A DNA stretch of 64,000 nt from Thermoleophilaceae bacterium. Lineage in GTDB: Bacteria; Actinomycetota; Thermoleophilia; Solirubrobacterales; Thermoleophilaceae. The position numbers were made by a program, and so were the translations under genes. The notes under the pieces are model-generated. The model worked only from the letters and a program-made list of their open reading frames with translations. It made no database searches and was not told the origin of the DNA. Positions 10,211 to 18,520 of this stretch are shown piece by piece (the stretch's first letter is position 1; each line of letters opens with the position of its first letter). The stretch lies in NCBI GenBank assembly GCA_030447725.1, contig JAUJOQ010000004.1:62001-126000 (forward strand), given 5' to 3'.

Positions 10211-11467
10211 CCGGTCCGCTCCCGGAGCGAGCCTCGCTTTCACCGCAGCCGCGGCGGGCACCTCCGTCCACGACCGCAGCGCGACGCGCGCCAGTCCTGC
10301 CGCGAGGAGCGCCGCTGCGGCCCCCAGCACAAGCCCCGCGCGGGCACCCGCCGTCTGCGCGAGCCATCCGGCCAGCGGGCCGCCGATCGGGGTGGAGCCG
10401 AGGAACACCACCGAGTACAGGGCCATCACCCGACCGCGCATCGCCGGCTCGACCTCCAGCTGGAGGGTGGAGTTGACTCCGGCGGCAAACGTCACGCTGG
10501 CCGCGCCCACCAGCACGAGGGCCGTGGCGGCGAGCGGCAGCGTGGGAGCCGCGGCCGCCATCAGAGTGAAGACGCCGAAGGCGGCGCTCGACCCGATCAG
10601 CATGCCCGGCGAGGCCCGTCCCCGTGCCCCGGCCACCAGGGCGCCCACCACCGAGCCGCCGCCCATGGCGCACACGAGCGCGGCGTAGGACTCAGGACCG
10701 CCGTCGAAGGTGAAGCGCGCGAGCAGGGGCAGGAGCACCTGGAAGTTGAAGGCCAGCGTGCTCACCAGGGCCATCATCGCCAGCGGGATGGCGAGCGCCG
10801 GCGTGGTGGCCACGTAGCGCATCGCGGCACGCAGCGCCCGCGGCTCGGTGCCGGCGGGGTGGGGTCTGGCCAGCTCGTCGGGCTCCATCCGCCGCAAAGC
10901 CATGACCATCACACCGAAGGTGAGGGCGTTGAGCAGAAAGCAGAGCTCGACGCCCACGGTCGCGATCAGGACGCCTGCGACGGCCGGCCCGACCATCCGC
11001 GCGGAGTGGACGATCACGCTGTTGAGGCTCACCGCGTTGACCACGCGCTCGGGGCCCACCATCTCGATCACGAAGCTCTGGCGCGTGGGGTTGTCGACCG
11101 CGTTCACCGCCCCGCGCGCGAACACGAGCGCGAACACCATCCACGGCTCGACCGCCCCGCTCGCCGTAAGCGCCCAGAGCGCCAAGGCGGGCGCCACCAT
11201 CGCCATCTGGGTCGCCATCAGCAGGCGGCGCTTGTCGAAGCGGTCGGCCAGCAGCCCGCCGAAGGCCCCGAAGAGCAGGAACGGGGCGAACTGCAACGCT
11301 GTGGTCACGCCGACCGCCAGCCCGCTGTCGGTGAGGGTGAGGATCAGCCATGTCTCGGCCACGATCTGGATCCAGTTGCCGCTGAGCGAAACGAGCTGGC
11401 CGGCGAAGTAGCGCCGGTAGTTCGGAACGCCGAGGGAGACGAAGATCCGGCGAGAGATGGCCGTCAC
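10031..11467 (-). CDS. MFS transporter, drug/siderophore exporter type, with an antisense-encoded tail
   Basis: A hydrophobic protein of 478 residues in the open frame. The first roughly 410 residues form a typical MFS_3/EntS-like exporter with about 10-12 membrane segments and the loop motif GGLLADRFDKRRLL after the second helix. It starts at GTG 11467, overlapping the stop of the MarR gene by GTGA, so the two form an operon and MarR probably controls efflux. There is no stop codon where the family normally ends. The frame continues another 59 codons antisense to the 3' end of galactokinase, giving a His/Arg/Ala-rich tail that does not look like protein. This is either a real convergent overlap or a lost stop or frameshift near 10.2 kb. 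Confidence 0.82.
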   Translation of the reverse strand: MTAISRRIFVSLGVPNYRRYFAGQLVSLSGNWIQIVAETWLILTLTDSGLAVGVTTALQFAPFLLFGAFGGLLADRFDKRRLLMATQMAMVAPALALWALTASGAVEPWMVFALVFARGAVNAVDNPTRQSFVIEMVGPERVVNAVSLNSVIVHSARMVGPAVAGVLIATVGVELCFLLNALTFGVMVMALRRMEPDELARPHPAGTEPRALRAAMRYVATTPALAIPLAMMALVSTLAFNFQVLLPLLARFTFDGGPESYAALVCAMGGGSVVGALVAGARGRASPGMLIGSSAAFGVFTLMAAAAPTLPLAATALVLVGAASVTFAAGVNSTLQLEVEPAMRGRVMALYSVVFLGSTPIGGPLAGWLAQTAGARAGLVLGAAAALLAAGLARVALRSWTEVPAAAAVKARLAPGADRLPGEHARARGGRHGAHAPGQLDIRCEESEHAAAEAAAHHPRPHRAGLPEPGDGPLHRVG

Positions 11468-11907
11468 GCGCGCCCGTCCTCGAGCAGGCGCTCGAGCACG
11501 TCGGCCGCGCGCTCGAGCGCGGCCAGGTCTTCCTCGGGCAGCTCACGTAGACGCCGGGCCAGATAGGCGTTCTTGCGCATGCGCAGCTTTCGCAGCAGGG
11601 CAAGTCCCTCGGCTGTGGCGGTGAGCAAGGTCACGCGTCGATCGGTGGGATCGCCGGTGCGAACCACCAGGCCCTCCGTTTCCAGACGGGCTGCGATACG
11701 TGTGGCCGTGGGGCGCTGCACGCGCTCGAGGTCGGCCAGCTCGCTTGGCGTGAGCGGACCGTGGCGCTCCACGGTGGCGAGTGCGGCCGCGAGCGACGGG
11801 CTGAGGTCGCTGCCCGCCTGCTGGCGCAGGCGCCGGGCGGTGCGAGTTACGACCAGTCGCAGGCGCACCGCGAGATCGAGGTGGGAGGAGGTGGTCGGCG
11901 CAGTCAT
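11464..11907 (-). CDS. MarR family transcriptional regulator
   Basis: A 147-residue winged-helix regulator. The recognition region TPSELADLERVQRPTATRIA is followed by the wing RTGDPTDRRVTLLTATAEG, both typical of MarR. The C-terminal helices form the dimerisation region. It is the first gene of a two-gene operon with the MFS exporter. MarR proteins usually repress such exporters and themselves until a small molecule binds. A palindromic AT-rich site immediately upstream (11916-11923) is a good candidate operator. Confidence 0.9.
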   Translation of the reverse strand: MTAPTTSSHLDLAVRLRLVVTRTARRLRQQAGSDLSPSLAAALATVERHGPLTPSELADLERVQRPTATRIAARLETEGLVVRTGDPTDRRVTLLTATAEGLALLRKLRMRKNAYLARRLRELPEEDLAALERAADVLERLLEDGRA

Positions 11908-11915
11908 TAGCTCGG

Positions 11916-11923
11916 GTAATTAC
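11916..11923. promoter_or_regulatory. Candidate MarR operator
   Basis: GTAATTAC is a perfect 8-bp palindrome starting 8 bp upstream of the MarR ATG, flanked by two copies of TTAGC (11907-11911 and 11925-11929). It is the most AT-rich stretch for some distance and overlaps the likely -10 region, as expected for an autorepressed MarR gene. MarR family sites are commonly AT-rich palindromes; the assignment is inference from position. Confidence 0.45.
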
Positions 11924-12004
11924 GTTAGCGAACCAAACTCGGAGCTGTCGGTGTCGCGCTGGCGCCGCACCATCGGTGGGCGCCTCGGCTGCAAAGCTTT
12001 CCGC

Positions 12005-12604
12005 GTGGACCTGGTGCCGACGCTGATCAGCTCCGGATGGGCCTCGGGCGTGAACGCCTACCTGACGGTGGCGCTGCTGTCGCTGCTCGGCCGCGCGGGA
12101 TGGGGCGAGGTGCCCGAGTCGCTGCAGTCCGATGGCGTGCTGATCGCTGCGCTGGCCCTGTTCGCGATCGAGTTCGTGGCGGACAAGGTGCCCTATGTGG
12201 ACAACGCCTGGGACGCGGTGCACACGGCCGTGCGTCCCGCCATCGCCTCCACCGTCGGCGTGGTCCTGGCGGGCGACTCGGGCTCGACGGGGCTCGAGGA
12301 GGCGCTGTCGGGGGGCGGCTCCGGCGCGATGGCCCTTGCCAGCCACGCGGTCAAGGCCGGCCTGCGGTTGGGGGTGAACACCTCTCCCGAGCCGTTCTCC
12401 AACATGCTCGTGAGCCTGACCGAGGACGGGCTGGTGGCCGGCGTGGTGCTCCTGGCGCTCGACCACCCGGTGTCCGCTGCGGTGGTCGCGGTGGTGCTGC
12501 TGGTGGCCGGAGCGACCCTGGCGGTCTTTCTCATCAAGCGGATCCGGCGCACGCTGGGGCTCCTGCAGCAGCGGCTTCGCAGGCCCCCGCCGCGCCCCGG
12601 CTAG
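12005..12604 (+). CDS. DUF4126 family membrane protein
   Basis: A 199-residue membrane protein. The N terminus VDLVPTLISSGWASGVNAYL matches the opening of the DUF4126 family, followed by several hydrophobic segments, the conserved FVADKVPYVDNAWDAVHT loop and a Gly/Ala-rich region. I chose GTG 12005 because the family motif begins there; another GTG at 11951 would add 18 basic residues. The function is unknown. It is divergent from the MarR-MFS operon, with about 100 bp between them. Confidence 0.8.
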   Translation: MDLVPTLISSGWASGVNAYLTVALLSLLGRAGWGEVPESLQSDGVLIAALALFAIEFVADKVPYVDNAWDAVHTAVRPAIASTVGVVLAGDSGSTGLEEALSGGGSGAMALASHAVKAGLRLGVNTSPEPFSNMLVSLTEDGLVAGVVLLALDHPVSAAVVAVVLLVAGATLAVFLIKRIRRTLGLLQQRLRRPPPRPG

Positions 12605-12774
12605 TAGAACGGGTGGCATGTCGCCCCAGCGCGTGCTCCGGCGCTTCAAGGGGCAGCGGTAGCAGTCAAGCGGCCGCTGCCGCGACCGTCATGAGGCTCG
12701 GAGCAGATCCTTCGCGGAGTGCGGGCTTCCCTTCTGCTTCTGGCTCGCCGATGCCCATGGCCCTGGCTCCGAGC

Positions 12775-13197
12775 TCATGCGCCCGCGTGCCAGGGGTCGG
12801 TGACGTCGATTCCGGTGTCGTGGAAGTCCTTGACGTTGCGGGTCGCCAGCGTCGCGCCGTGCACGTGACAGATTGCGGCGATCTGTGCGTCGAATCCGTC
12901 GATGGGCGCCCCGGCGCGGTCGCGGGAACTGACGATCCCGGCGTAGTCCACGGCTGATTACGCGTCGAAGGCCAGGACGTGGTCGGCGAACACCGAGAAC
13001 ACGTCCTCCGCCGCGCCCCTGAGCAGGTCCTTGCGATGGCCTTCAGGCAGCCGCTCGAAGCCGTAACGGATCACCGCGAGCGTGATCGACGTCGTGTACA
13101 ACTCGGCGGCGCTGCGCGAGCGCACCCAGGTAGTCACGCCCGGCGACGGCGAGGGACTCATCAGCTCCGACGTGACGTTGGTGTCGACGACGATCAT
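12775..13197 (-). pseudogene. PIN-domain toxin (VapC/FitB type), interrupted by an in-frame stop
   Basis: ATG 13197 opens a PIN-domain reading frame (MIVVDTNVTSELMSPSPSPG) that stops at TAA (12958-12960) after 79 residues. The same frame continues past that codon for another 60 residues (SAVDYAGIVSSRDRAG, then PIDGFDAQIAAI and ATLATRNVKDF), ending in TGA at 12775-12777. Joined, the two parts give a normal PIN protein of about 140 residues with the expected Asp/Glu/Asp/Asp ligands. A single base change (for example GAA or CAA to TAA) therefore inactivated it. PIN toxins are ribonucleases. The start overlaps the antitoxin stop by ATGA, the usual VapBC arrangement. Confidence 0.85.
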
Positions 13198-13438
13198 GCA
13201 GACAGATCAGCGGCCCGAGCGGAGATCCCGCGCGGAGGCAGCTCAAGCTCGACTCCGCCGACCTCGCTGAAGCGGTCCAGCAACGCCGTGAAGAGACCCT
13301 CCGAGGTGCTCGGCTCACTCACAGCATCAGCGAGGATGGCGCGGATCTCCGCCTCCATCGACCGGCCACGGCGAGCTGCCCTGACGCGCAAAGCTCCTTC
13401 ACCTGGTCATCGAGATGCCGGATGCTGACGCTGCTAGC
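13194..13438 (-). pseudogene. VapB/FitA-type antitoxin, frameshifted
   Basis: Reading from about 13438 down, one frame gives VSIRHLDDQVKEL, the N-terminal strand and helix of a FitA-like ribbon-helix-helix antitoxin. Near 13391-13393 the continuation RVRAARRGRSMEAEIRAIL lies in a different frame and runs to TGA at 13194. Restoring one base (CT to CGT, giving KERLRVRAARRGRS) joins the two parts, so a one-base deletion has broken the gene. No ATG, GTG or TTG is present in the first frame just upstream, so the start may be lost as well. The 5' end also touches the stop of the P450 gene. Confidence 0.75.
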
Positions 13439-14645
13439 AACGGCCCCACGCGATCGGGAGGCGCTCCACTCCGTAGATCCCCTGGATCGTGCCGAGCTTC
13501 GCCTCGCCGTCGAGACGCAGGCCGGCCATGCGCGGGGCGAGGAAGGCCAGCGCCTCGGCCAACTCTGCGCGGGCCAGGTTCGCGCCCAGGCAGTAGTGGA
13601 TCCCCGCGCCGAAGGTGAGCGGCTTCTCGTGGTCGCGCTCGGCGGTGATGTCGAACTCCATCGGGTTTCCGTCGATGTCGCGGTTGGCGGTGAACGCGCA
13701 GACCATCACGACCGTGTCCACGGGGAAGGTCACGTCGCGGTACTCCATTTCCCGCTCCACGATTCGCGCGGTGAACGGGGTGATGGGCTCGTAGCGCAGC
13801 ACCTCCTCCACCGCGCGGGAAGCCAGCGACGGGTCCGCGGCCAGCATCGCCCACTGGTCGGGGTGGGCGGCGAACAGCCGGATCGCCTGGGCCAGCTGGC
13901 TCTGGGTCGTGTCCACACCGCCGACGAGCACGTTCAGCACCAGGTTCACGCATTCCACGTCCGACAGCCGGTCGCCGCCGGCCTCGGCCGCGATCAGCGT
14001 GGAGATCAGGTCGTCGCCGGGAGAGGTCCGCCGTGCCGCTAGCAGCTCGTCCCCCCAGTCGTAGAACTCAGTCACCGCTCGCTCGATCCGCGCGCGGTCG
14101 GCCACCAGGCTGGGAGCGTCGAACTGGCGCTGGATCCATTCCGACCAATGGTGCAGCCGCGGCGCGTCCTCCAGCGGCGCGCCCATCACGGTGGCGATGG
14201 TCAGCGACGGGTAGGGCTTGCAGAACGCCTCGACGAACTCGCACGAGCCGGTGGCGGCCACCGGTTCCCAGAGCCGCTCGAGGAACTCTCGCATCGCCGG
14301 TCGCCAGCGGTCGGCCGCACGGGGCGTGAACGCGGGGTTGACGAGGTTGCGCAGGCGCCGGTGGTCGTCGCCGTTGATGTGCAGGATGTTGCGCCGGATC
14401 TCCTCGTACAGCGGCCCCTCGGTGATGTCGAAGAGCTCGGCGATCTTCATGCCCGGGAAGGTGGCGCTCTTCGTGCGCAGGAAGTGGGCGGCGGCTTCGC
14501 GCTCGAGCACCACGTAGCCCAGCGGCCCGGAGGCCAGCCAGGTGTCGGCTCGCAGCGCGGTGAGCGCGTCGTGGAAACGCTGCCCGCGCAGCTCGGGGTC
14601 GGTGTAGTCGAGCACGGGCAGCTCGAGATCGGTCACGAGGGCCAT
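13434..14645 (-). CDS. Cytochrome P450
   Basis: A 403-residue soluble bacterial P450. Landmarks are the I-helix LVGGVDTTQSQ (with Asp-Thr-Thr where AGxDT is usual), the ExxR motif EEVLRYEP, and the haem loop FGAGIHYCLGANLARAE, with the ligand Cys near 352. It probably takes electrons from a ferredoxin; none is encoded nearby and the substrate is unknown. The ATG at 14645 is preceded by TAGCGT 7 nt upstream with no Shine-Dalgarno sequence, so the transcript is probably leaderless. It is divergent from the esterase gene with only 35 bp between the two start codons. Confidence 0.93.
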   Translation of the reverse strand: MALVTDLELPVLDYTDPELRGQRFHDALTALRADTWLASGPLGYVVLEREAAAHFLRTKSATFPGMKIAELFDITEGPLYEEIRRNILHINGDDHRRLRNLVNPAFTPRAADRWRPAMREFLERLWEPVAATGSCEFVEAFCKPYPSLTIATVMGAPLEDAPRLHHWSEWIQRQFDAPSLVADRARIERAVTEFYDWGDELLAARRTSPGDDLISTLIAAEAGGDRLSDVECVNLVLNVLVGGVDTTQSQLAQAIRLFAAHPDQWAMLAADPSLASRAVEEVLRYEPITPFTARIVEREMEYRDVTFPVDTVVMVCAFTANRDIDGNPMEFDITAERDHEKPLTFGAGIHYCLGANLARAELAEALAFLAPRMAGLRLDGEAKLGTIQGIYGVERLPIAWGRC

Positions 14646-14652
14646 CGACCCG

Positions 14653-14673
14653 ACGCTATCCGACGCCTACCAT
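14653..14673. promoter_or_regulatory. Back-to-back -10 boxes for the P450 and esterase genes
   Basis: The 35-bp gap between two divergent start codons holds TAGCGT on the minus strand (14653-14658), 7 nt before the P450 ATG, and TACCAT on the plus strand (14668-14673), 7 nt before the esterase TTG. Both transcripts would be leaderless and their promoters must overlap, so the two genes may compete for polymerase. Confidence 0.5.
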
Positions 14674-14680
14674 TTTCGGC

Positions 14681-15337
14681 TTGAGCCCGCTGGAGTATCT
14701 CGAGCGCCCGCCGGCGGAGTCAGCGGAGGGGATGCTCGTGCTTCACCACGGGCGCGGCTCGGACGAGCAGGATCTGATCGGCCTGGCCGACGCGCTCGAC
14801 CCCGCACAGCGCCTGCACGTCGTCACCCCGCGGGCGCCGCTCACCCTGCCCGGCTCTCCCGGCTACCACTGGTACGCGGTGCCGCGGGTTGGCTATCCCG
14901 ACCCCGACACCTTCCGCGCCGCTCACCGCGAGCTGGCCTCGTTTCACGACGGGCTCTGGGAGCGCTCCGGCATTGCGCCCGAGCGCACGGTGCTCGGCGG
15001 GTTCTCGATGGGGTCGGTGATGAGCTACGCGCTGGGATTGGACCCCGACCGGCCGGCGCCGGCGGGCGTCCTCGCCTTCTCCGGCTTCGTGCCCACGGTT
15101 GAGGGCTGGCAGCCCGATCTCGCCGGGCGCAAGGGCCTGCGGGCATTCGTGGCCCACGGGCGCCGCGATCCGATCATTGCCGTGGACTTCGCCCGCCAAG
15201 CCAAGGGCCTCCTGGAGGCTGGCGGGATCGCAGTCGACTACCACGAATCCGACGCCGCGCATCACATCGATCCGGAGCACGTGCCGCCCGCCGTCGAATG
15301 GCTGCGCGAGGTTCTTGCGGGATCCGATCCATCCTGA
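14681..15337 (+). CDS. Phospholipase/carboxylesterase-type alpha/beta hydrolase
   Basis: A 218-residue alpha/beta hydrolase of the small carboxylesterase/acyl-protein-thioesterase-like family. The oxyanion region is LVLHHGRGSDEQDL, the nucleophile elbow is GGFSMGS (Ser), the acid is in AHGRRDPII and the base His is in DAAHHIDPEH, so the triad is complete. The start is TTG 14681, supported by a -10 box 7 nt upstream. It lacks a signal peptide, so it acts in the cytoplasm. The substrate is unknown; its position divergent from a P450 is suggestive but proves nothing. Confidence 0.85.
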   Translation: MSPLEYLERPPAESAEGMLVLHHGRGSDEQDLIGLADALDPAQRLHVVTPRAPLTLPGSPGYHWYAVPRVGYPDPDTFRAAHRELASFHDGLWERSGIAPERTVLGGFSMGSVMSYALGLDPDRPAPAGVLAFSGFVPTVEGWQPDLAGRKGLRAFVAHGRRDPIIAVDFARQAKGLLEAGGIAVDYHESDAAHHIDPEHVPPAVEWLREVLAGSDPS

Positions 15338-15400
15338 GTTGCAGGACGACCCCAGAGTGGTTCGGGTCCCCCGTGGCCTGGGCGCCCTACCCAGCGCCGT

Positions 15401-16561
15401 TTACGCCGGGGTCACGATGAGGCCGCCGTCCGTGGCCACCGACACCGTGCGCCGCCCCTCGATCAGCTCGCGCAGCTCGTCGCCGACCAGCTCGCGCCGC
15501 CAGCCGTCGAGAGCGCGCACGCCGGCGCCGTCGGTGCCTCGCCGTATGGCGCCCACCAGCGCCGCCAGCTCGGACTGAGTGGCGATCAGCTCGGTGGCCA
15601 CACCGCTCTCCATCGACCGGTGGCGCACAACGGCCTGCGCCAGAGAGACCAGCGGTGCCTCGGCGGGGTCGCGCCGAGCGGCGGCGGGTGGAGCCGGTGG
15701 CGGCGGGTCGTCGCGGCTGGTCTCGAGCTGCTCGATGAGGTCTGCGCCGCGCCGGTGCAGCGTCTGCTGGGGAAGTCCACGGATGGACTCGAGCGCGGCC
15801 CGGTCGCGAGGGCGCCGGCGGGCGAGCTCGATCAGGGCCTGGTCGGGCACGATGTAGGACGGTGGGCGGTCGGCCTCGCGGGCCAGGCGCTCGCGCCATC
15901 CACACAGGCGGCGCGCGGCGGCGCGCTGGCCGGCGTCCAGTCGCGCCAGCTTGGGCAGGCGTTCGTAGGCCCGCTCTGGGCTGCGCTCGTCCCGCGACGC
16001 CTGCACCAGAAGGCTTTCCTCGCGCGCCCACTCCAGCCGCCCCTTCTCGGTCAGCCGCCTCTCCAACTCCGCACCGAGGGCCAGCAGCAGGCGCGCGTCG
16101 TCCGCGGCGTAGGAGATCTGCTTCTCGGTCAGCGGTCGCTTGTCCCAGCGAGTGAAGCCCTCGCCGCCCTTGAGCTGGACGCCCAGCGCACCGCGCACCA
16201 GCGACTCGTAGCCCTCCTGGTTGCCGAAGCCGAGGAAGCCAGCCGCAACCTGGGTGTCGAACACGCTGGTGATGTCGGTGTCCCAGGTGCGCCGCAGGAT
16301 CGCCACGTCCTGGCGCCCGGCGTGCATGATCACGTCGACCGCCGGGTCGGCCAGCACACGCGCGAGCGGGCCGGGGTCGAGCGCTACGGCGGGGTCGAGG
16401 GGGTCCAGCACGTCGGTGCGTACGCCATCCGGACCGTCGGCGTCGGGGACCGCCACCTGCACGAGGCAGAGCTGCGCCTGGTACCGGCGCTCGGACACGA
16501 ACTCCGTGTCGATCGCGAGGCGGCCGTGCTCGGACGCGCGCTTGGCGATGGCTTCGGTCAC
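15401..16561 (-). CDS. rnd: Ribonuclease D (DEDDy 3'-5' exonuclease with HRDC domain)
   Basis: A 386-residue exoribonuclease. Exo I is AIDTEFVSE near 18, Exo II is IMHAGRQDVAIL near 80, and Exo III is YAADDARLLL near 152; the Tyr-x3-Asp pattern defines the DEDDy class. From about 205 there is an HRDC-like helical domain (LARRRPRDRAALESIRGLP). RNase D trims 3' ends of tRNA precursors and other stable RNAs. The start GTG 16561 lies 6 nt downstream of a TACATT -10 box on the minus strand, so it is probably leaderless. Confidence 0.9.
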   Translation of the reverse strand: MTEAIAKRASEHGRLAIDTEFVSERRYQAQLCLVQVAVPDADGPDGVRTDVLDPLDPAVALDPGPLARVLADPAVDVIMHAGRQDVAILRRTWDTDITSVFDTQVAAGFLGFGNQEGYESLVRGALGVQLKGGEGFTRWDKRPLTEKQISYAADDARLLLALGAELERRLTEKGRLEWAREESLLVQASRDERSPERAYERLPKLARLDAGQRAAARRLCGWRERLAREADRPPSYIVPDQALIELARRRPRDRAALESIRGLPQQTLHRRGADLIEQLETSRDDPPPPAPPAAARRDPAEAPLVSLAQAVVRHRSMESGVATELIATQSELAALVGAIRRGTDGAGVRALDGWRRELVGDELRELIEGRRTVSVATDGGLIVTPA

Positions 16562-16567
16562 GCCGCG

Positions 16568-16592
16568 AATGTATAGGTGCGTGCACTAGCGT
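16568..16592. promoter_or_regulatory. Divergent -10 boxes for RNase D and the DoxX-like gene
   Basis: On the minus strand TACATT (16568-16573) lies 6 nt before the RNase D GTG. On the plus strand TAGCGT (16587-16592) lies 9 nt before the TTG of the next gene. No Shine-Dalgarno sequence is visible for either. Confidence 0.45.
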
Positions 16593-16601
16593 GGGATTTC
16601 C

Positions 16602-17582
16602 TTGAAGGTGCCAGTCGCCCACGAGACGTGGTTCGTGCCAGACCCCGAGCGCTTCGGCCTCGACTGGGCCTTCGCGGGGCAGACGGCGACCGTGGCCATG
16701 CTCGCGACGGCTTTCGCTATCGCGGTAGCGGTGCGGGTGCTGGCCCGCTTCTTCCCGGGCGTGGAAGTCCCGTTCCTAGCCCGCTTGGCGCCCTGGATGC
16801 CGTTCGCGATGCGGATGCACCTGGCCGTCTCGCTTCTCGGCCTGCTGTCGCTAGGCTTCTACCTGTCGCCCGCCATGGACCTGCAGGCCAACCCGGCCGG
16901 GGTCCTCCTCGGCGCCGTGATGGTGACCGTGGCCTTCGGCATGGTCACGGGCTGGCACGCCCGTGCGGCGGCGGGCCTGCTCGTGCTGGCCGGGCCGATC
17001 GGCCTGCTCGAATTCGGCTTCTCCGCCGTGATCCAGCGCGTGGACATGCTCGGTCCCGCCCTGTTCGTGATGTTGGCCGGGCCGGGCAGATGGTCGGCCG
17101 ACCACGAGCGCGGCGCCGAGGCCGAGCCCGACGGCGCCGCGCTCGAGCGCGCGGTCTGGGCGCTCCGGATCGCGGTCGGCGTAGCCCTGATCCTGGTGGC
17201 CTTCGCGGAGAAGCTGGCCAACCCTCAGCTAGCCCTCGCGTTCCTCGAGCAGCAGCCGAGCTTCAACGTCGCCAGCGGGATCGGCCTGGACATCACCGAC
17301 CTCCAGTTCATCCGCCTCGCGGGCGCCATCGAGGTGCTTTTCGGGCTGCTGCTGATCAGCGGCGCGCTGCCGCAGGCGGTGGTCGTGATCGCCGGCATTC
17401 CCTTCAACGCGACCCTGTACTTCCTCGGCGAGATCGAGCTGATGGGCCATCTGCCGATCTACGGGACCATGCTGGTGCTGCTCGTGCTCGGGTCCGACCC
17501 GCGGCTGCGCCCGCTCGTGTCCAGCGTGGCGCCCCTCAGGCCGTGGGCCACGCCGACTCCGGCTCGGACGGCACCGGCGTGA
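16602..17582 (+). CDS. DoxX-like membrane protein
   Basis: A 326-residue integral membrane protein with about eight hydrophobic segments. The second half (ALRIAVGVALILVAFAEKLA, followed by an AFLEQQPSFN loop and further helices) resembles the DoxX/SURF4 fold, in which a Phe-x-Glu-Lys segment follows the first helix. The first half looks like an additional four-helix unit. The start TTG 16602 is supported by a -10 box 9 nt upstream. The stop overlaps the start of the broken carboxypeptidase (GTGA). The function is unknown; DoxX proteins are linked to membrane redox or sulfur metabolism. Confidence 0.7.
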   Translation: MKVPVAHETWFVPDPERFGLDWAFAGQTATVAMLATAFAIAVAVRVLARFFPGVEVPFLARLAPWMPFAMRMHLAVSLLGLLSLGFYLSPAMDLQANPAGVLLGAVMVTVAFGMVTGWHARAAAGLLVLAGPIGLLEFGFSAVIQRVDMLGPALFVMLAGPGRWSADHERGAEAEPDGAALERAVWALRIAVGVALILVAFAEKLANPQLALAFLEQQPSFNVASGIGLDITDLQFIRLAGAIEVLFGLLLISGALPQAVVVIAGIPFNATLYFLGEIELMGHLPIYGTMLVLLVLGSDPRLRPLVSSVAPLRPWATPTPARTAPA

Positions 17583-18324
17583 GCGAGTGGCTGGCCCTGA
17601 TCGCCGCCGTCGCGGCTGCTGTGGCTCCCCCGGCGCTCGCCGACACCCCCCAGGAGCCACAGGCCGCGTCTGCCGGGGTCGAGACGATCGGCCGCTCGGT
17701 TCAGGGGCGCCCGATCCGCGCAGTGCGGGTCGGCGACCCGCGCGCGCCCGTCCGGGTGCTGGTGGTGGGAGAGATCCACGGCACCGAGCGGGCGGGGCGG
17801 GCCGTGACCAGGCGACTGCGGCGCGCGCGCCCGCCTCGGGGCGTGGAGCTGTGCTGGTCGACGAGCTCAACCCCGACGGCGCCGCGGCGGGCACCCGGCA
17901 AAACGCCCGCGGCGTCGATCTCAACCGCAACTTCCCCTTCGGCTGGCGTGCCATCGGCAAGCCGTATGACACCTACCACTCGGGCCCCCGGCCGCTGTCG
18001 GAACCAGAGTCCCGGGCGGCCGCCGAACTGATCCGAAGGATCCGGCCGAGGGTCACCCTCTACTACCACCAGATGCTGGCGCTGGTCGATCGTGGCGGAG
18101 GGGACCGCGCCCTCGAGCGCCTGTATTCCCGCCGCTCGGGCTTGCCGTACAAGGCCATCCCGCTGCCGCCCGGCGCGGCCACGGGATGGCAGAACGACAC
18201 CTTTCCCCGCGACACGGCGTTCGTGGTCGAGCTGGCTGCCGGGCTTCTCGATGCGCGCGGGGCCAAGCGCCAGGCGAAGGCGGTGCTGGCGGTGGCCCGC
18301 GCTGTCAGGCCGACCAAGCCCTGA
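17579..18324 (+). pseudogene. M14 zinc carboxypeptidase, split by a one-base frameshift
   Basis: GTG 17579 begins a secreted protein: a signal-like segment (LALIAAVAAAVAPPALA), then an M14 core with the zinc motif GEIHGTE. Near 17857 the frame breaks. VEL continues in the original frame as CWSTSS, while LVDELNPDG followed by GVDLNRNFPFGW, the third zinc ligand in LYYHQM and the catalytic Glu in FVVELAAG are in the other frame, ending at TGA 18324. Adding one base (TG to TGG, encoding Trp) restores a 248-residue enzyme with every expected residue. The lesion is either a real recent mutation or a base-calling error in a G run. Confidence 0.85.
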
Positions 18325-18326
18325 GA

Positions 18327-18491
18327 TCAGCCCCGCCCCAGCCGCCGCTTCCCCCTCTGGACCATCCACCTCACGAAGTACTCGCTCAGATCGGCCGCGA
18401 CGCTGTAGAGATGGCCGAGGGGCCCGGTGTGAAGCCACGCGGCAAGCCGCTCGAGGGGTCCTCGACGGGGCCGGGAGGTCGTGGCGGACAC
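18327..18491 (-). CDS. Small hypothetical protein (54 aa)
   Basis: A minus-strand frame encodes a protein with the core GPLERLAAWLHTGPLGHLYS followed by VAADLSEYFVRWMVQ and a basic end (RGKRRLGRG). The aromatic, amphipathic character and balanced composition look like a genuine small membrane-associated protein; I recall similar short proteins in actinobacterial genomes but cannot verify this here. GTG 18491 is chosen because a TAGCGT box lies 7 nt upstream; GTG 18500 would start inside the promoter. It faces the carboxypeptidase gene and is divergent from trigger factor. Confidence 0.62.
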   Translation of the reverse strand: MSATTSRPRRGPLERLAAWLHTGPLGHLYSVAADLSEYFVRWMVQRGKRRLGRG

Positions 18492-18498
18492 CCGCGTC

Positions 18499-18508
18499 AC
18501 GCTATCGT
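18499..18508. promoter_or_regulatory. Overlapping bidirectional -10 element for tig and the 54-aa gene
   Basis: The 10-bp stretch ACGCTATCGT contains TAGCGT on the minus strand (18499-18504), 7 nt before GTG 18491, and TATCGT on the plus strand (18503-18508), 12 nt before the tig CTG. The two boxes share two base pairs, so the two genes cannot be initiated simultaneously from this site. Confidence 0.45.
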
Positions 18509-18520
18509 GCGGGCCTTCTT

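Noticed and set aside
12618..12662. Short frame MSPQRVLRRFKGQR after DUF4126
   Set aside because: Only 14 codons, no membrane segment or homology visible; it may be the start of a lost gene but cannot be supported.
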